Assembly: GCF_050896395.1 (NCBI RefSeq)
Contig: NZ_JBPBBA010000023.1
Location: 1 to 64,000, forward strand
DNA: 64,000 nt
Reading direction: 5' to 3'
Origin: Nioella aestuarii
GTDB lineage: Bacteria; Pseudomonadota; Alphaproteobacteria; Rhodobacterales; Rhodobacteraceae
Shown here: one piece after another, positions 1 to 7,699 of the stretch
Position numbering within the stretch: the stretch's first letter is position 1
How the letters are laid out: each line of letters opens with the position of its first letter
Made by a program: the position numbers and the translations under genes
Notes under the pieces: model-generated
What the model saw: the letters and a program-made list of their open reading frames with translations, nothing else
Database searches by the model: none
What the model was told of the DNA's origin: nothing

Positions 1-474
1 GTGCCAGCGGCTTTCCACCCCGGCCGCCCCGCCCGGGTCCAAAGGGAGCAGGAGACAGAGGGGTGCGCGGCCCGCCGCAGCCCCGGTCTCAGCCGCCAGG
101 TGCAGGCGGCGTACAGGTGTCAGGCCCGGCGGCTCTGTGATCTCGCCCACAACGAGTGACACCATGCCGGTGCGCAGCGTCTCTTCCAGCACCCATAGCA
201 GATCTTCTGTTCGTTTTGTGTCGACCGTCAGCAACCGCGCTGGGTCGATCAGCCGCTGTACCCCCGCCATATGCAGCCGGTCGGGATGCCAGCCGGGCCG
301 GACCCACAGAACCGGCCCCTCACAACCTTGCGCGGCCAGCAGTGCCAGCCGCCGCCGGGCGGGTCCGCAAAATTCGTGCGCGCGGGCACGGGGCAGGTCG
401 AACCGGTCCAGAAGCCGCAGCGGGCGCGGGCCGGATCGAGAGATGGGGGAACGTGACAGCAGGGCCTGAGACAT
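1..474 (-). CDS. imuA: ImuA-family SOS mutagenesis protein, 5' part (runs off left edge)
   Basis: This reading frame is open from an ATG at 474 to the window edge (158 codons), so the C-terminus is missing. The segment around residues 19-38 (LRLLDRFDLPRARAHEFCGP) and the following ARRRLALLAAQ/VLWVRP pattern look like the RecA-like ImuA family. ImuA works with ImuB and DnaE2 in error-prone translesion synthesis in many bacteria that lack umuDC. A LexA-type direct repeat lies 16 bases upstream of the start, which fits the SOS regulation known for imuA-imuB-dnaE2. Those partners would be expected just beyond the left edge. Identification is from remembered family features; the partial length limits certainty. 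Confidence 0.72.
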   Translation of the reverse strand, partial: MSQALLSRSPISRSGPRPLRLLDRFDLPRARAHEFCGPARRRLALLAAQGCEGPVLWVRPGWHPDRLHMAGVQRLIDPARLLTVDTKRTEDLLWVLEETLRTGMVSLVVGEITEPPGLTPVRRLHLAAETGAAAGRAPLCLLLPLDPGGAAGVESRWH

Positions 475-489
475 GGGCACATTCTACAT

Positions 490-504
490 GTTCGCTAAAT
501 GTTC
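490..504 (-). promoter_or_regulatory. LexA (SOS) box, alphaproteobacterial type
   Basis: The plus strand reads GTTC-GCTAAAT-GTTC, an exact match to the alphaproteobacterial LexA direct repeat GTTC-N7-GTTC. It lies 16 bases upstream of the imuA start, and 77 bases upstream of the oppositely oriented aldo/keto reductase. Because the imuA assignment was made independently, site and gene support each other. Read toward imuA the site is GAAC-N7-GAAC. Confidence 0.8.
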
Positions 505-580
505 TTCAATCCCAACCTTGCGCCCAGGGTCCTAGCGCCTAGGTTGCTGGATAAGGAAATGACGGACAGGACAGGATAAT

Positions 581-1624
581 ATGCGACAGGTTCCCTTCGG
601 CGCGACCGGGCAGACGGTTTCGGAACTGTGCCTTGGCACGATGACATGGGGCACCCAGACCCCGGCGGATGATGCGCATCGCCAAATGGATATGGCGCTG
701 GCGTCGGGGGTCGACATTGTCGACACGGCCGAGATGTATCCGGTCAACCCGGTCAGGAAAGAGACCGTTGGCGGCTCAGAGGCGATCCTGGGCGACTGGA
801 ACGCGGCCAATCCGGCGCGGCGCGGGGATTACCTGCTGGCCACCAAGATCAGCGGAGAGGGCAGCATGGTCCGTGACGGGGCGCCGATCACCGGGGCGGG
901 CCTGCGTTCGGCGCTGGAGGGCTCGCTGAAGCGGCTCCGGACCGATTATGTGGACCTCTACCAGCTCCACTGGCCGAACCGGGGCTCCTTCCAGTTCCGC
1001 AAGAACTGGACCTATGACCCGCGCGGCCAGAACAAGGCCGAGACGCTGGCCCATATCGAGGATGTGCTGGCAGAGGCCGATAAGCTGATCGCAGAGGGCA
1101 AGATGCGCCATATCGGCCTGTCCAACGAATCCGCCTGGGGCACGGCACAGTGGATGCGAGTGTCCGAGGAGAAGGGGCTGCCGCGCGTTCAGACCGTGCA
1201 GAACGAATATTCACTGCTCGCACGCATGTATGACACGGATATGGCCGAGATGTCGGTGAACGAGGACGTGACGCTTCTGTCCTTCTCGCCCCTTGCGGCG
1301 GGTTTCCTGACCGGCAAATACCAGAACGGCGCGGTGCCTGCTGGATCGCGCATGTCGCTGGTGCCGGAAATGGGCGGGCGAAAATCGGCGCGGGTCTTTG
1401 ATGCGGCAGCGGCCTACCTGGAGATTGCGGCGCGCCATGGGCTCGACCCCATCCATATGGCACTGGCCTGGCAACAGACGCGGCCCTTTGCGATATCAGC
1501 GATCTTCGGGGCCACGACCACCTCGCAGCTGGAGCATCTTCTGGGTGCAGCGGATATGACCCTGCCCGCCGACGTGCTCGACGAGATCACGGCAGCGCAC
1601 AAGGCGCATCCGATGCCCTACTGA
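581..1624 (+). CDS. Aldo/keto reductase (Tas-like)
   Basis: This 347-residue protein is a TIM-barrel NADP-dependent oxidoreductase of the aldo/keto reductase superfamily, closest in pattern to the E. coli Tas subgroup because of its length and the GATGQTVSELCLGTMTWG N-terminus. The catalytic tetrad is visible: Asp48 and Tyr53 in DIVDTAEMYP, Lys89 in LATK and His130 in YQLHW. The ATG at 581 follows a purine-rich GGACAGGA stretch. It is divergent from imuA, and its transcription could be touched by the same LexA site, although no SOS role is known for the family. The physiological substrate cannot be read from the sequence. Confidence 0.88.
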   Translation: MRQVPFGATGQTVSELCLGTMTWGTQTPADDAHRQMDMALASGVDIVDTAEMYPVNPVRKETVGGSEAILGDWNAANPARRGDYLLATKISGEGSMVRDGAPITGAGLRSALEGSLKRLRTDYVDLYQLHWPNRGSFQFRKNWTYDPRGQNKAETLAHIEDVLAEADKLIAEGKMRHIGLSNESAWGTAQWMRVSEEKGLPRVQTVQNEYSLLARMYDTDMAEMSVNEDVTLLSFSPLAAGFLTGKYQNGAVPAGSRMSLVPEMGGRKSARVFDAAAAYLEIAARHGLDPIHMALAWQQTRPFAISAIFGATTTSQLEHLLGAADMTLPADVLDEITAAHKAHPMPY

Positions 1625-1627
1625 GCC

Positions 1628-2602
1628 TCAGCGGTCGGCGCGCAGGTCTGAAACCGACTGGCCGAACGCCTTGCGGAAAGCGCGGGCGAGGGTGGAGGGG
1701 CCGGAAAACCCGGTTCTGACGGCAATGTCCTGTACGCTCAGCCCGGTATCCAGAGCCAGCCTGCGCGCCTCATTGAGCCGCAGGCGCAGGAAGAAGGTGC
1801 CGGGGCCGGTTTCCAGATGCTTGCGGAAGAGCATTTCAAGCCGGCGGGGGGAAAGACCAACCTCTGCCGCGATCTCGGCGATGGCTGGTGGCTCCTCCAG
1901 TCGTTCTTCCATGATGACTACGGCACGGGCCACCTGTGGTGTCAGGGCCGCCAGCCGGGCCTGCGGGACCAGCCGTTGCGGGCTTGGGCGATCCTCTGGA
2001 TCGTAGAGCAGCGCATTGGCGACGAGCCCGGCCAATTCGGCCCCGTGATGCGAACGGATCAGGTGGAGCATCAGATCGAGGCAGGGGGCCGCGCCGCCGG
2101 TGGTCAGGGCGGGGCCGTCAATGACGTAGCGGTCTGGCAGGGGGTCAACGTCGGGGAAGGCAGAGCCGAAAGCCTCCAGATCTTCCCAGTGTGTCGTGGC
2201 GCGGTGGCCGTTCAGCAATCCCGCCCGCGCCAGCACCCAAGGCCCGCCATCGACCCCGCAATAGGGAATACCGCGCGCGCGCAGCTGGCGCAGCCAAGAC
2301 CTTAGCGCCGGGGTGGCGTGGGCATCCAGCCGGAAGCCTGCCACCATTACCATTAGGTCCATATCGGCGTGCAGCGGCAAGGGCTCGGTCATCACTTCCA
2401 GCCCCGAAGTCAGCCGCACGAGGCCGCCGTCCGGGGATACGACCTGCCAATCGTAGAGCTTTCGTCCCGCCCGCCGGTTTGCGGCGCGGAACGGATCTAG
2501 CGCCGACGCCATGGACAGAAGGTTGGAATCGGGCAGCACCAGCAGGCCGATGCGGAAAGGCGGGTCGGTCGGGATTCTTTTGTGAGTCGCGGAAACTGTC
2601 AT
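1628..2602 (-). CDS. GlxA-family transcriptional regulator of the carnitine operon (CdhR-like)
   Basis: The 324-residue protein has an N-terminal DJ-1/PfpI (class I glutamine amidotransferase-like) domain, about residues 15-190, and a C-terminal AraC helix-turn-helix pair, about 215-320 (IAEIAAEVGLSPRRLEMLFRKH then VQDIAVRTGFSGPSTLARAF). The nucleophile-elbow cysteine of the amidotransferase fold is replaced (YCGVDGGPWVLARAG), as in other regulators of this class that use the domain for ligand sensing. It is transcribed divergently from the carnitine genes. In Pseudomonas such regulators (CdhR, GbdR) activate carnitine and betaine catabolism, so a carnitine-responsive activator is the natural inference. 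A second paralogue lies at 43354-44358. Confidence 0.85.
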   Translation of the reverse strand: MTVSATHKRIPTDPPFRIGLLVLPDSNLLSMASALDPFRAANRRAGRKLYDWQVVSPDGGLVRLTSGLEVMTEPLPLHADMDLMVMVAGFRLDAHATPALRSWLRQLRARGIPYCGVDGGPWVLARAGLLNGHRATTHWEDLEAFGSAFPDVDPLPDRYVIDGPALTTGGAAPCLDLMLHLIRSHHGAELAGLVANALLYDPEDRPSPQRLVPQARLAALTPQVARAVVIMEERLEEPPAIAEIAAEVGLSPRRLEMLFRKHLETGPGTFFLRLRLNEARRLALDTGLSVQDIAVRTGFSGPSTLARAFRKAFGQSVSDLRADR

Positions 2603-2612
2603 GGATGTTTCG

Positions 2613-2618
2613 TATAAT
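2613..2618 (+). promoter_or_regulatory. Possible -10 box of the carnitine operon promoter
   Basis: A consensus TATAAT lies in the divergent region between the GlxA-type regulator and the BKACE gene, 60 bases before the BKACE start. No good -35 hexamer is seen at the usual distance, which would be compatible with an activator-dependent promoter. Confidence 0.3.
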
Positions 2619-2677
2619 GCAAAGGATAGTCACGCAACATGCGCTTTCTTAGTCCAAACCAGAGGACGGAGACACCC

Positions 2678-3589
2678 ATGCCCCTTACCCCTTCGCGCGA
2701 CGTTTTCATCACTTGTGCCATCACCGGATCGGGCGGCACCCAGGATCGCAGCCCGCATGTGCCCCGCAGCCCTGAACAGATCGCCAACAGCGCCATTGCC
2801 GCCGCAAAGGCTGGCGCGGCCATCGTCCATTGCCATGTGCGCGACCCGGAAACCGGTGTTCCGAACCGTGACAAGGCGCTGTTCAGAGAAGTGACCGAAC
2901 GTATCCGCGATGCAGATGTGGATGTCGTGCTGAACCTGACCGCCGGGATGGGCGGCGACCTTGTGCTTGGCAGCGTGGAACAGCCGCTGCCCCCGAATGA
3001 GGCCGGGACGGACATGGGCGGGGCCTCTGACCGCTTCGCTCATGTGCTGGACTGTCGCCCGGAGATCTGCACGCTCGATTGCGGCACGATGAATTTCGCC
3101 GAGGCCGACTACATCATGGTCAACACGCCCGGCACATTGCGTGCCATGGGCCAGATGATGACCGATGCGGGCGTGAAGCCCGAGATCGAGGCTTTCGATA
3201 CTGGCCACCTTTGGTTTGCCAAGAAGCTGGTGGAGGAAGGCATCCTAGACGATCCGGCGCTTGTGCAGCTTTGCATGGGGGTGCCTTGGGGCGCGCCGGA
3301 TGACCTCAACACTTTCATGGCCATGGTCAACAATGTGCCCGATCACTGGACCTTCTCGGCCTTTTCCATCGGACGCAACCAGATGAACTATGTTGCGGCC
3401 TCGGTGCTGGCGGGTGGACATGTGCGCGTCGGGCTGGAGGACAATATCTGGCTGGACAAGGGCGTGCTGGCCACGAATGAACAGCTGGTGACACGCGCGC
3501 GCGGCATTATCGAGGCTATGGGCAGCCGCATCATGGGGCCACAGGAAGTGCGCGACAAGCTTGGCCTGACCAAGCGCGATCCGGCCTAA
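2678..3589 (+). CDS. BKACE-family enzyme, probable 3-dehydrocarnitine:acetyl-CoA cleavage enzyme
   Basis: This 303-residue TIM-barrel protein belongs to the beta-keto acid cleavage enzyme family (formerly DUF849, type member Kce). Expected metal ligands are present: His51 and His53 in HCHVRDPETG and Glu254 in GLEDNIW. In carnitine clusters the family converts 3-dehydrocarnitine plus acetyl-CoA to betainyl-CoA plus acetoacetate. The fused carnitine dehydrogenase/thioesterase downstream in the same operon makes that substrate the best inference. The start at 2678 is chosen because AGAGGACGG lies just upstream and the product begins at the family's usual N-terminus. An in-frame ATG at 2639 would add 13 unlikely residues. 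Confidence 0.87.
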   Translation: MPLTPSRDVFITCAITGSGGTQDRSPHVPRSPEQIANSAIAAAKAGAAIVHCHVRDPETGVPNRDKALFREVTERIRDADVDVVLNLTAGMGGDLVLGSVEQPLPPNEAGTDMGGASDRFAHVLDCRPEICTLDCGTMNFAEADYIMVNTPGTLRAMGQMMTDAGVKPEIEAFDTGHLWFAKKLVEEGILDDPALVQLCMGVPWGAPDDLNTFMAMVNNVPDHWTFSAFSIGRNQMNYVAASVLAGGHVRVGLEDNIWLDKGVLATNEQLVTRARGIIEAMGSRIMGPQEVRDKLGLTKRDPA

Positions 3590-3599
3590 GGCGCGTGGA

Positions 3600-3917
3600 A
3601 TGAAAGCCGCGCATCTCGCCCCGCTTCTGGCCGTCCTTCTGTTGGGCGGCTGCGTGGAGGATAGCCCGGACGAGCTGTCCCCGGCGGAAGAGGCCGCATG
3701 CGAGGCGCGGGGCGGATATGTGGGATGGGCCGGGTCTTCTGGCGTTGAGTTCTGCGCGGAACCAACGCCGGACGCGGGCCAGATGTGCAGCGCCGCCCCG
3801 GATTGCGAGGGCTATTGCGATGCAGAGAGCCGCACATGCTCCACCCATTTCAACCAGTTTGGATGCTACAGCTTTCTTGATGACACCGGGCAGGTCGTGT
3901 CGATCTGCGTAGACTAG
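3600..3917 (+). CDS. Small cysteine-rich lipoprotein
   Basis: The 105-residue product starts with a lipoprotein signal (hydrophobic LAPLLAVLLLGGC) and a lipobox ending at Cys18, so it should be anchored in a membrane on the periplasmic side. The mature part has eight further cysteines (34, 52, 63, 69, 73, 80, 89, 103), enough for four disulfides, and is acidic. I recognise no family. It sits 10 bases after the BKACE gene and 10 before the SDR gene, so it is cotranscribed with cytoplasmic carnitine enzymes. A role in periplasmic binding or outer-membrane passage of the substrate is only a guess. Confidence 0.75.
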   Translation: MKAAHLAPLLAVLLLGGCVEDSPDELSPAEEAACEARGGYVGWAGSSGVEFCAEPTPDAGQMCSAAPDCEGYCDAESRTCSTHFNQFGCYSFLDDTGQVVSICVD

Positions 3918-3927
3918 GACAGCACAT

Positions 3928-4704
3928 ATGGACGGATTGCAGGGCAAACGCGTTCTTATCACCGCGGGCGCGGCGGGAATTGGCCGGGTGATGGCCGAGA
4001 ATTTCAAGGCCAAGGGCGCGCGCGTCGCAGTCTGCGACGTGGACGAGAAAGCCTGCGCCGAGATGGCGGCGGCCAATCCAGATATCCTGACCCGCGTGGT
4101 GAATGTCACCGACCCTGGTCAGGTGGACGGGTTCTTTGATGAGGCGCTGGAGGCCCTTGGCGGGCTGGATGTGGCGGCAGCAAATGCCGGGATCGGTGGC
4201 CCTGCTGCGCCGGTGGAAGACATGCCGTTCGACGGCTGGAGGGAAACGCTCGCCGTCAATCTGGACGGGGCCTTCCTGGTGGCGCGCCGAGCGGCGCCGG
4301 TCATGAAGGCCCAGAAGTCGGGGCTGTTGCTGCTGACCTCCTCGACCTCGGGCCTCTTTGGTCACCCGTTCCGGTCGCCCTACGCGGCGGCGAAATGGGG
4401 GATCATCGGCCTGACCAAGACATGGGCGATGGAGCTTGGCCCCTACAACATCAGGGTCAACGCGCTCTGTCCCGGAGCGGTGGAAGGCCCGCGCATGGAT
4501 CGCGTTGTGGCCAATGAAGCCAAGGCACGGGGCGTCAGCGAAGACGAGGTGCGGCGCAGCTATGTGCAATGCGTCTCGATGAAAACATGGGTTACCGCGC
4601 AGGACATTGCCAATATGGCGCTCTTCCTGGCGTCGGATATGGGCAACAAGGTCTCGGGGCAGGCAATGGCTGTCGACGGGCATACGGAATCGAACGGGGA
4701 TTGA
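3928..4704 (+). CDS. Short-chain dehydrogenase/reductase in the carnitine operon
   Basis: The 258-residue protein is a classical SDR with a Rossmann nucleotide site (TAGAAGIG, residues 12-19), NAGI at about 86-89, a catalytic serine near 138-139, and Tyr152/Lys156 in YAAAK. Asp37 (VCDVD) after the second strand suggests NAD(H) preference. It ends one base before the carnitine dehydrogenase start. Plausible roles are a second stereospecific carnitine oxidoreductase (a D-carnitine dehydrogenase would share the dehydrocarnitine product) or reduction of the acetoacetate released by BKACE. Sequence alone does not decide between them. Confidence 0.85.
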   Translation: MDGLQGKRVLITAGAAGIGRVMAENFKAKGARVAVCDVDEKACAEMAAANPDILTRVVNVTDPGQVDGFFDEALEALGGLDVAAANAGIGGPAAPVEDMPFDGWRETLAVNLDGAFLVARRAAPVMKAQKSGLLLLTSSTSGLFGHPFRSPYAAAKWGIIGLTKTWAMELGPYNIRVNALCPGAVEGPRMDRVVANEAKARGVSEDEVRRSYVQCVSMKTWVTAQDIANMALFLASDMGNKVSGQAMAVDGHTESNGD

Positions 4705-4705
4705 A

Positions 4706-6148
4706 ATGACCAAGACAGCGGCAATTCTGGGCGGGGGCGTGATTGGCGGCGGGTGGGCCGCGCGGTTCCTGCTGATGGGCTGGGACGTACGGGTGTTCGA
4801 CCCGTCGCCCACGGCGGAGGAAACCCTGAACCAGATGCTCGGGCGCGCGCGCAAGGCGCTGCCAGCGCTGTATGACGTGGCCTTGCCTGCCGAGGGCAAG
4901 CTGAGCTTTCATGGCACCATCAGCGAGGCCGTTAACGGTGCGGTTTGGATTCAGGAAAGTGCGCCGGAGCGGCTGGAACTGAAGCAGAAGCTTTACCAGC
5001 AGGTGCAATCGGTCTGTGACCCGGACGCGATTATCGGATCCTCAACGTCGGGCTTCATGCCGTCAGAGCTACAAAGCTGCGCGACGCGGCCCGAGCAAAT
5101 CATCGTCGCGCACCCGTTCAACCCGGTCTATCTGTTGCCTTTGATCGAGTTGGTGGGGTCGGAAAAGACCGATGCCGCGATGCTGGACCGGGCCAAGGAA
5201 TTGCTTGAAACCGTTGGGCTTTTCCCGCTGAAAGTGCGGCAGGAAATCCCCGCCCATATCGCCGACCGCTTCCTTGAAGCCGTTTGGCGCGAGGCGTTGT
5301 GGCTGATCAAGGACGGCATCGCCACGACCGAAGAAATCGACGACGCGATCCGCATGGGTTTTGGCCTGCGCTGGGGGCAGATGGGCCTCTTTGAGACCTA
5401 TCGTGTGGCCGGTGGCCCGGCGGGGATGAAACATTTCATCAGTCAGTTCGGTCCGGCGCTGGAATGGCCCTGGACCAAGCTGATGGATGTGCCGGAGCTG
5501 ACAGATGAGCTGATCGAGATGATCGCCAGCCAGTCCGATGCGCAGTCTGGCCATATGTCGATCGCAGAGCTTGAAACGCTACGCGACGGCAACCTGATCG
5601 GGATGATGCGGAGCCTGAAGGCGCGTGGGTCTGCCGTGGGTAAGGTATTGGCAGATCACGAAAAAACCATCGAACCTGACGTGCCGGACCTGATGGTTCC
5701 GATGATCACTCTGGACCGGCAGGTGCCGACGGATTGGGTCGATGGCAATGGCCATATGAACGAAAGCCGCTACGTGCAGGCGATGTCCGAGGCGAGTGAC
5801 CGGTTCCTTTTGTGGATCGGCACGACGCCCGACTATATCGCCACGCAGGGCAGCTGGTTCACGGTGGAAAACCATGTGCGATACCTGGCGGAGGTGATGA
5901 TTGGCGACCGGATCACCGCGACGACGCAGGTGCTGGAGGCCAAGGGCAAGAAGCTGAAACTGTTCTATACGATCCGCTGCAATGGCGAGGTTGCGGCGAC
6001 GGTGGAGCAGTTGCTGATCCATGTCGATATGCAGACCCGCCGGGCGAGCGAACCGCCGGCCGAAATGGCGGATCTGACCCGGCGCATTGCCGAGGCTCAT
6101 GCGGCTTTTGATGTGCCGGAAGGCGCTGGCGGTACGGGTCGCAAATAA
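4706..6148 (+). CDS. lcdH: L-carnitine dehydrogenase / betainyl-CoA thioesterase fusion
   Basis: The 480-residue protein has two parts. Residues 1-320 are a 3-hydroxyacyl-CoA-dehydrogenase-fold carnitine 3-dehydrogenase, with NAD motif GGGVIGGG (9-16), acidic Asp32 and catalytic His136 in AHPFNP. Residues about 330-465 are a hot-dog thioesterase with DGNGHMNESRY near 346-356. This two-domain arrangement is known from Rhizobium-type carnitine dehydrogenases annotated as L-carnitine dehydrogenase/betainyl-CoA thioesterase. It oxidises L-carnitine to 3-dehydrocarnitine, and the thioesterase frees glycine betaine after the BKACE step, so the operon encodes carnitine to betaine. The ATG at 4706 follows the SDR stop by one base. 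Confidence 0.9.
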   Translation: MTKTAAILGGGVIGGGWAARFLLMGWDVRVFDPSPTAEETLNQMLGRARKALPALYDVALPAEGKLSFHGTISEAVNGAVWIQESAPERLELKQKLYQQVQSVCDPDAIIGSSTSGFMPSELQSCATRPEQIIVAHPFNPVYLLPLIELVGSEKTDAAMLDRAKELLETVGLFPLKVRQEIPAHIADRFLEAVWREALWLIKDGIATTEEIDDAIRMGFGLRWGQMGLFETYRVAGGPAGMKHFISQFGPALEWPWTKLMDVPELTDELIEMIASQSDAQSGHMSIAELETLRDGNLIGMMRSLKARGSAVGKVLADHEKTIEPDVPDLMVPMITLDRQVPTDWVDGNGHMNESRYVQAMSEASDRFLLWIGTTPDYIATQGSWFTVENHVRYLAEVMIGDRITATTQVLEAKGKKLKLFYTIRCNGEVAATVEQLLIHVDMQTRRASEPPAEMADLTRRIAEAHAAFDVPEGAGGTGRK

Positions 6149-6222
6149 CGCGAAAACAGGGGGGTGCCTTGGAGCACCCAGTGTGCCCCCCCATACACAC
6201 CCCGTACAAACGTGAGGCCGGT

Positions 6223-6316
6223 TTCGCCGCCTGGCGGCGTCGACCGGTGAGCGCCCCTCGTCAAGCCCCTTCGGGGCCCTCCTCGGGCCGCGTTGCCACG
6301 GATGCTGGAAGAGTGA
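6223..6316 (+). repeat. GC-rich interspersed intergenic repeat, copy 1
   Basis: About 95 bases here resemble 27615-27712. Shared blocks, in the same order and spacing, are TTCGCCGCCT, GGCGTCGACC, CCTCGTCA, CCTCCTCGG and GTTGCCACGGAT, followed by a purine-rich TGGAAGAG or TGGAGAG. Both copies lie just downstream of an operon end, in the same orientation. Local inverted repeats differ in sequence between copies (CCCC-TTC-GGGG here, CCCCGC-TTA-GCGGGG there), suggesting compensatory change in a hairpin. Confidence 0.7.
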
Positions 6317-6434
6317 CGGTGCGATGGCCAAGGCCGGGGGGGCCATTCACATGCGGCAATGTGTTACTAAATATCTTCCATTCAGAAATTCACGTAACAT
6401 TTCCCTTGCAACGAATCGCGTAGCAGCATACCCC

Positions 6435-6446
6435 GACCATGCGGTC
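6435..6446. promoter_or_regulatory. Candidate PaaR operator upstream of paaJABCDE
   Basis: GACC-ATGC-GGTC is a perfect palindrome 36 bases before the paaJ start. Its ACC-N3-CGGT core matches the ACCG-NN-CGGT palindrome in the paaG/fadJ-like divergent promoter (17142-17151). TetR-type PaaR repressors are known to bind ACCG/CGGT-type palindromes at paa promoters, so a shared operator is inferred. Confidence 0.45.
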
Positions 6447-6481
6447 AGTTATTTCTGCGATACTCGGGAGGATTCCGCCAC

Positions 6482-7684
6482 ATGGACGCTTTCATCTGCG
6501 ACGCCACGCGAACGCCGATTGGTCGTTATGGAGGGGCGTTGAGTTCCATCCGCACTGACGATCTTGCGGCGCTGCCCATTGCTGCCCTGATGGCGCGCAA
6601 TCCGGGCGTGGACTGGGATGCGATTGACGATGTGATCTATGGCGATGCCAACCAGGCGGGTGAAGACAACCGCAATGTGGCGCGCATGGCGGCGTTGTTG
6701 GCCGGCTTGCCGGTCAGCGTGCCGGGGACCACGGTCAACCGGCTTTGCGCCAGTGGCATGGATGCCGTGGGCATGGCCGCGCGCGGGATCAAGGCAGGGG
6801 ACTATGATCTGGTGATCGCAGGCGGCGTCGAGAGCATGAGCCGCGCGCCCTTCGTGATGCCCAAAGCCACCAGCGCCTTTTCGCGGGCCAATGCTGTTTA
6901 CGACACAACCATCGGATGGCGCTTCATAAACAAGAAGATGCAGGCGGCCTATGGCACGGATTCGATGCCGGAGACTGCCGACAATGTGGCCGAGGATTAC
7001 AACGTCAGCCGCGCCGACCAGGATGCGTTTGCGGCCCGGTCCCAGGCCCGGTGGGACGCGGCGCAGGCCAAGGGCCTTTTCGCCGATGAGATCACGTCTG
7101 TGACGATCCCGCAGCGCAAGGGCGAGCCTTTGGTGGTGGATAGGGACGAACATCCGCGTCCCGGCACCACCGCCGAGAAACTTGCCAGCCTGCACGGCGT
7201 CAATGGCCCGGACAAGACGGTAACGGCGGGCAATGCATCCGGCGTCAATGATGGTGCCGCGGCGATCCTGTTGGCGTCCGAGGCTGCGGCCAAGGCCAAC
7301 GGGCTGACCCCGATGGCGCGCGTCGTGGCGATGGCCGCCGCCGGTGTGGAGCCCCGCGTAATGGGCATCGGCCCTGTGCCCGCCACCCGCAAGGTGCTGG
7401 CCAAGGCGGGGCTGACGATCGAGCAGATGGATGTGATCGAGCTGAACGAGGCGTTTGCCAGCCAGGGGCTTGCCACATTGCGGGAACTGGGCGTTGCGGA
7501 TGATGCGGCGCATGTGAACCCCAATGGCGGCGCAATCGCGCTTGGCCATCCATTGGGAATGTCGGGGGCGCGGCTGGTGCTGACGGCGGCCTATCAATTG
7601 CAACGCACGGGCGGGCGCTATGCGCTGTGCACCATGTGCGTGGGCGTGGGACAGGGCGTTGCCCTGATCCTGGAACGGGTCTGA
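6482..7684 (+). CDS. paaJ: 3-oxoadipyl-CoA / 3-oxo-5,6-dehydrosuberyl-CoA thiolase
   Basis: The 400-residue protein is a degradative thiolase with all catalytic elements: nucleophile Cys89 in RLCASGMDA, His356 in GGAIALGHPLG and Cys386 in CTMCVGVGQG. The N-terminus ICDATRTPIGRYGG is typical of the PaaJ/PcaF subgroup. PaaJ carries out the two thiolytic steps of the phenylacetate pathway, yielding acetyl-CoA and finally succinyl-CoA. It is the first gene of the paaJABCDE unit, 15 bases before paaA. The ATG at 6482 is preceded by GGGAGG. PcaF of the protocatechuate branch is nearly indistinguishable by sequence; the context decides for PaaJ. Confidence 0.92.
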   Translation: MDAFICDATRTPIGRYGGALSSIRTDDLAALPIAALMARNPGVDWDAIDDVIYGDANQAGEDNRNVARMAALLAGLPVSVPGTTVNRLCASGMDAVGMAARGIKAGDYDLVIAGGVESMSRAPFVMPKATSAFSRANAVYDTTIGWRFINKKMQAAYGTDSMPETADNVAEDYNVSRADQDAFAARSQARWDAAQAKGLFADEITSVTIPQRKGEPLVVDRDEHPRPGTTAEKLASLHGVNGPDKTVTAGNASGVNDGAAAILLASEAAAKANGLTPMARVVAMAAAGVEPRVMGIGPVPATRKVLAKAGLTIEQMDVIELNEAFASQGLATLRELGVADDAAHVNPNGGAIALGHPLGMSGARLVLTAAYQLQRTGGRYALCTMCVGVGQGVALILERV

Positions 7685-7699
7685 GGGAGGATTTCAGAC

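Larger units (their letters stand above)
6149..6481. other. Intergenic region between the carnitine and paa operons
   Basis: This 333-base gap holds no convincing gene. Near its left end GGGTGC-CTTGGA-GCACCC (6162-6179) can fold but has no T tract, so it is a weak terminator candidate. A GC-rich interspersed repeat lies at 6223-6316. The right part carries the paaJ promoter region with a palindromic PaaR-operator candidate at 6435-6446 and a GGGAGG ribosome site just before paaJ. Confidence 0.6.

Noticed and set aside
3850..4899. Long antisense frame across the SDR and carnitine dehydrogenase genes.
   Set aside because: Its codon pattern and composition are those of a complementary-strand shadow, and it crosses an operon with well-supported genes.
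4706..6148. Carnitine dehydrogenase fused to a thioesterase, considered as a novel fusion.
   Set aside because: This two-domain enzyme is already known from rhizobial carnitine dehydrogenases, so it was annotated and not claimed as new.
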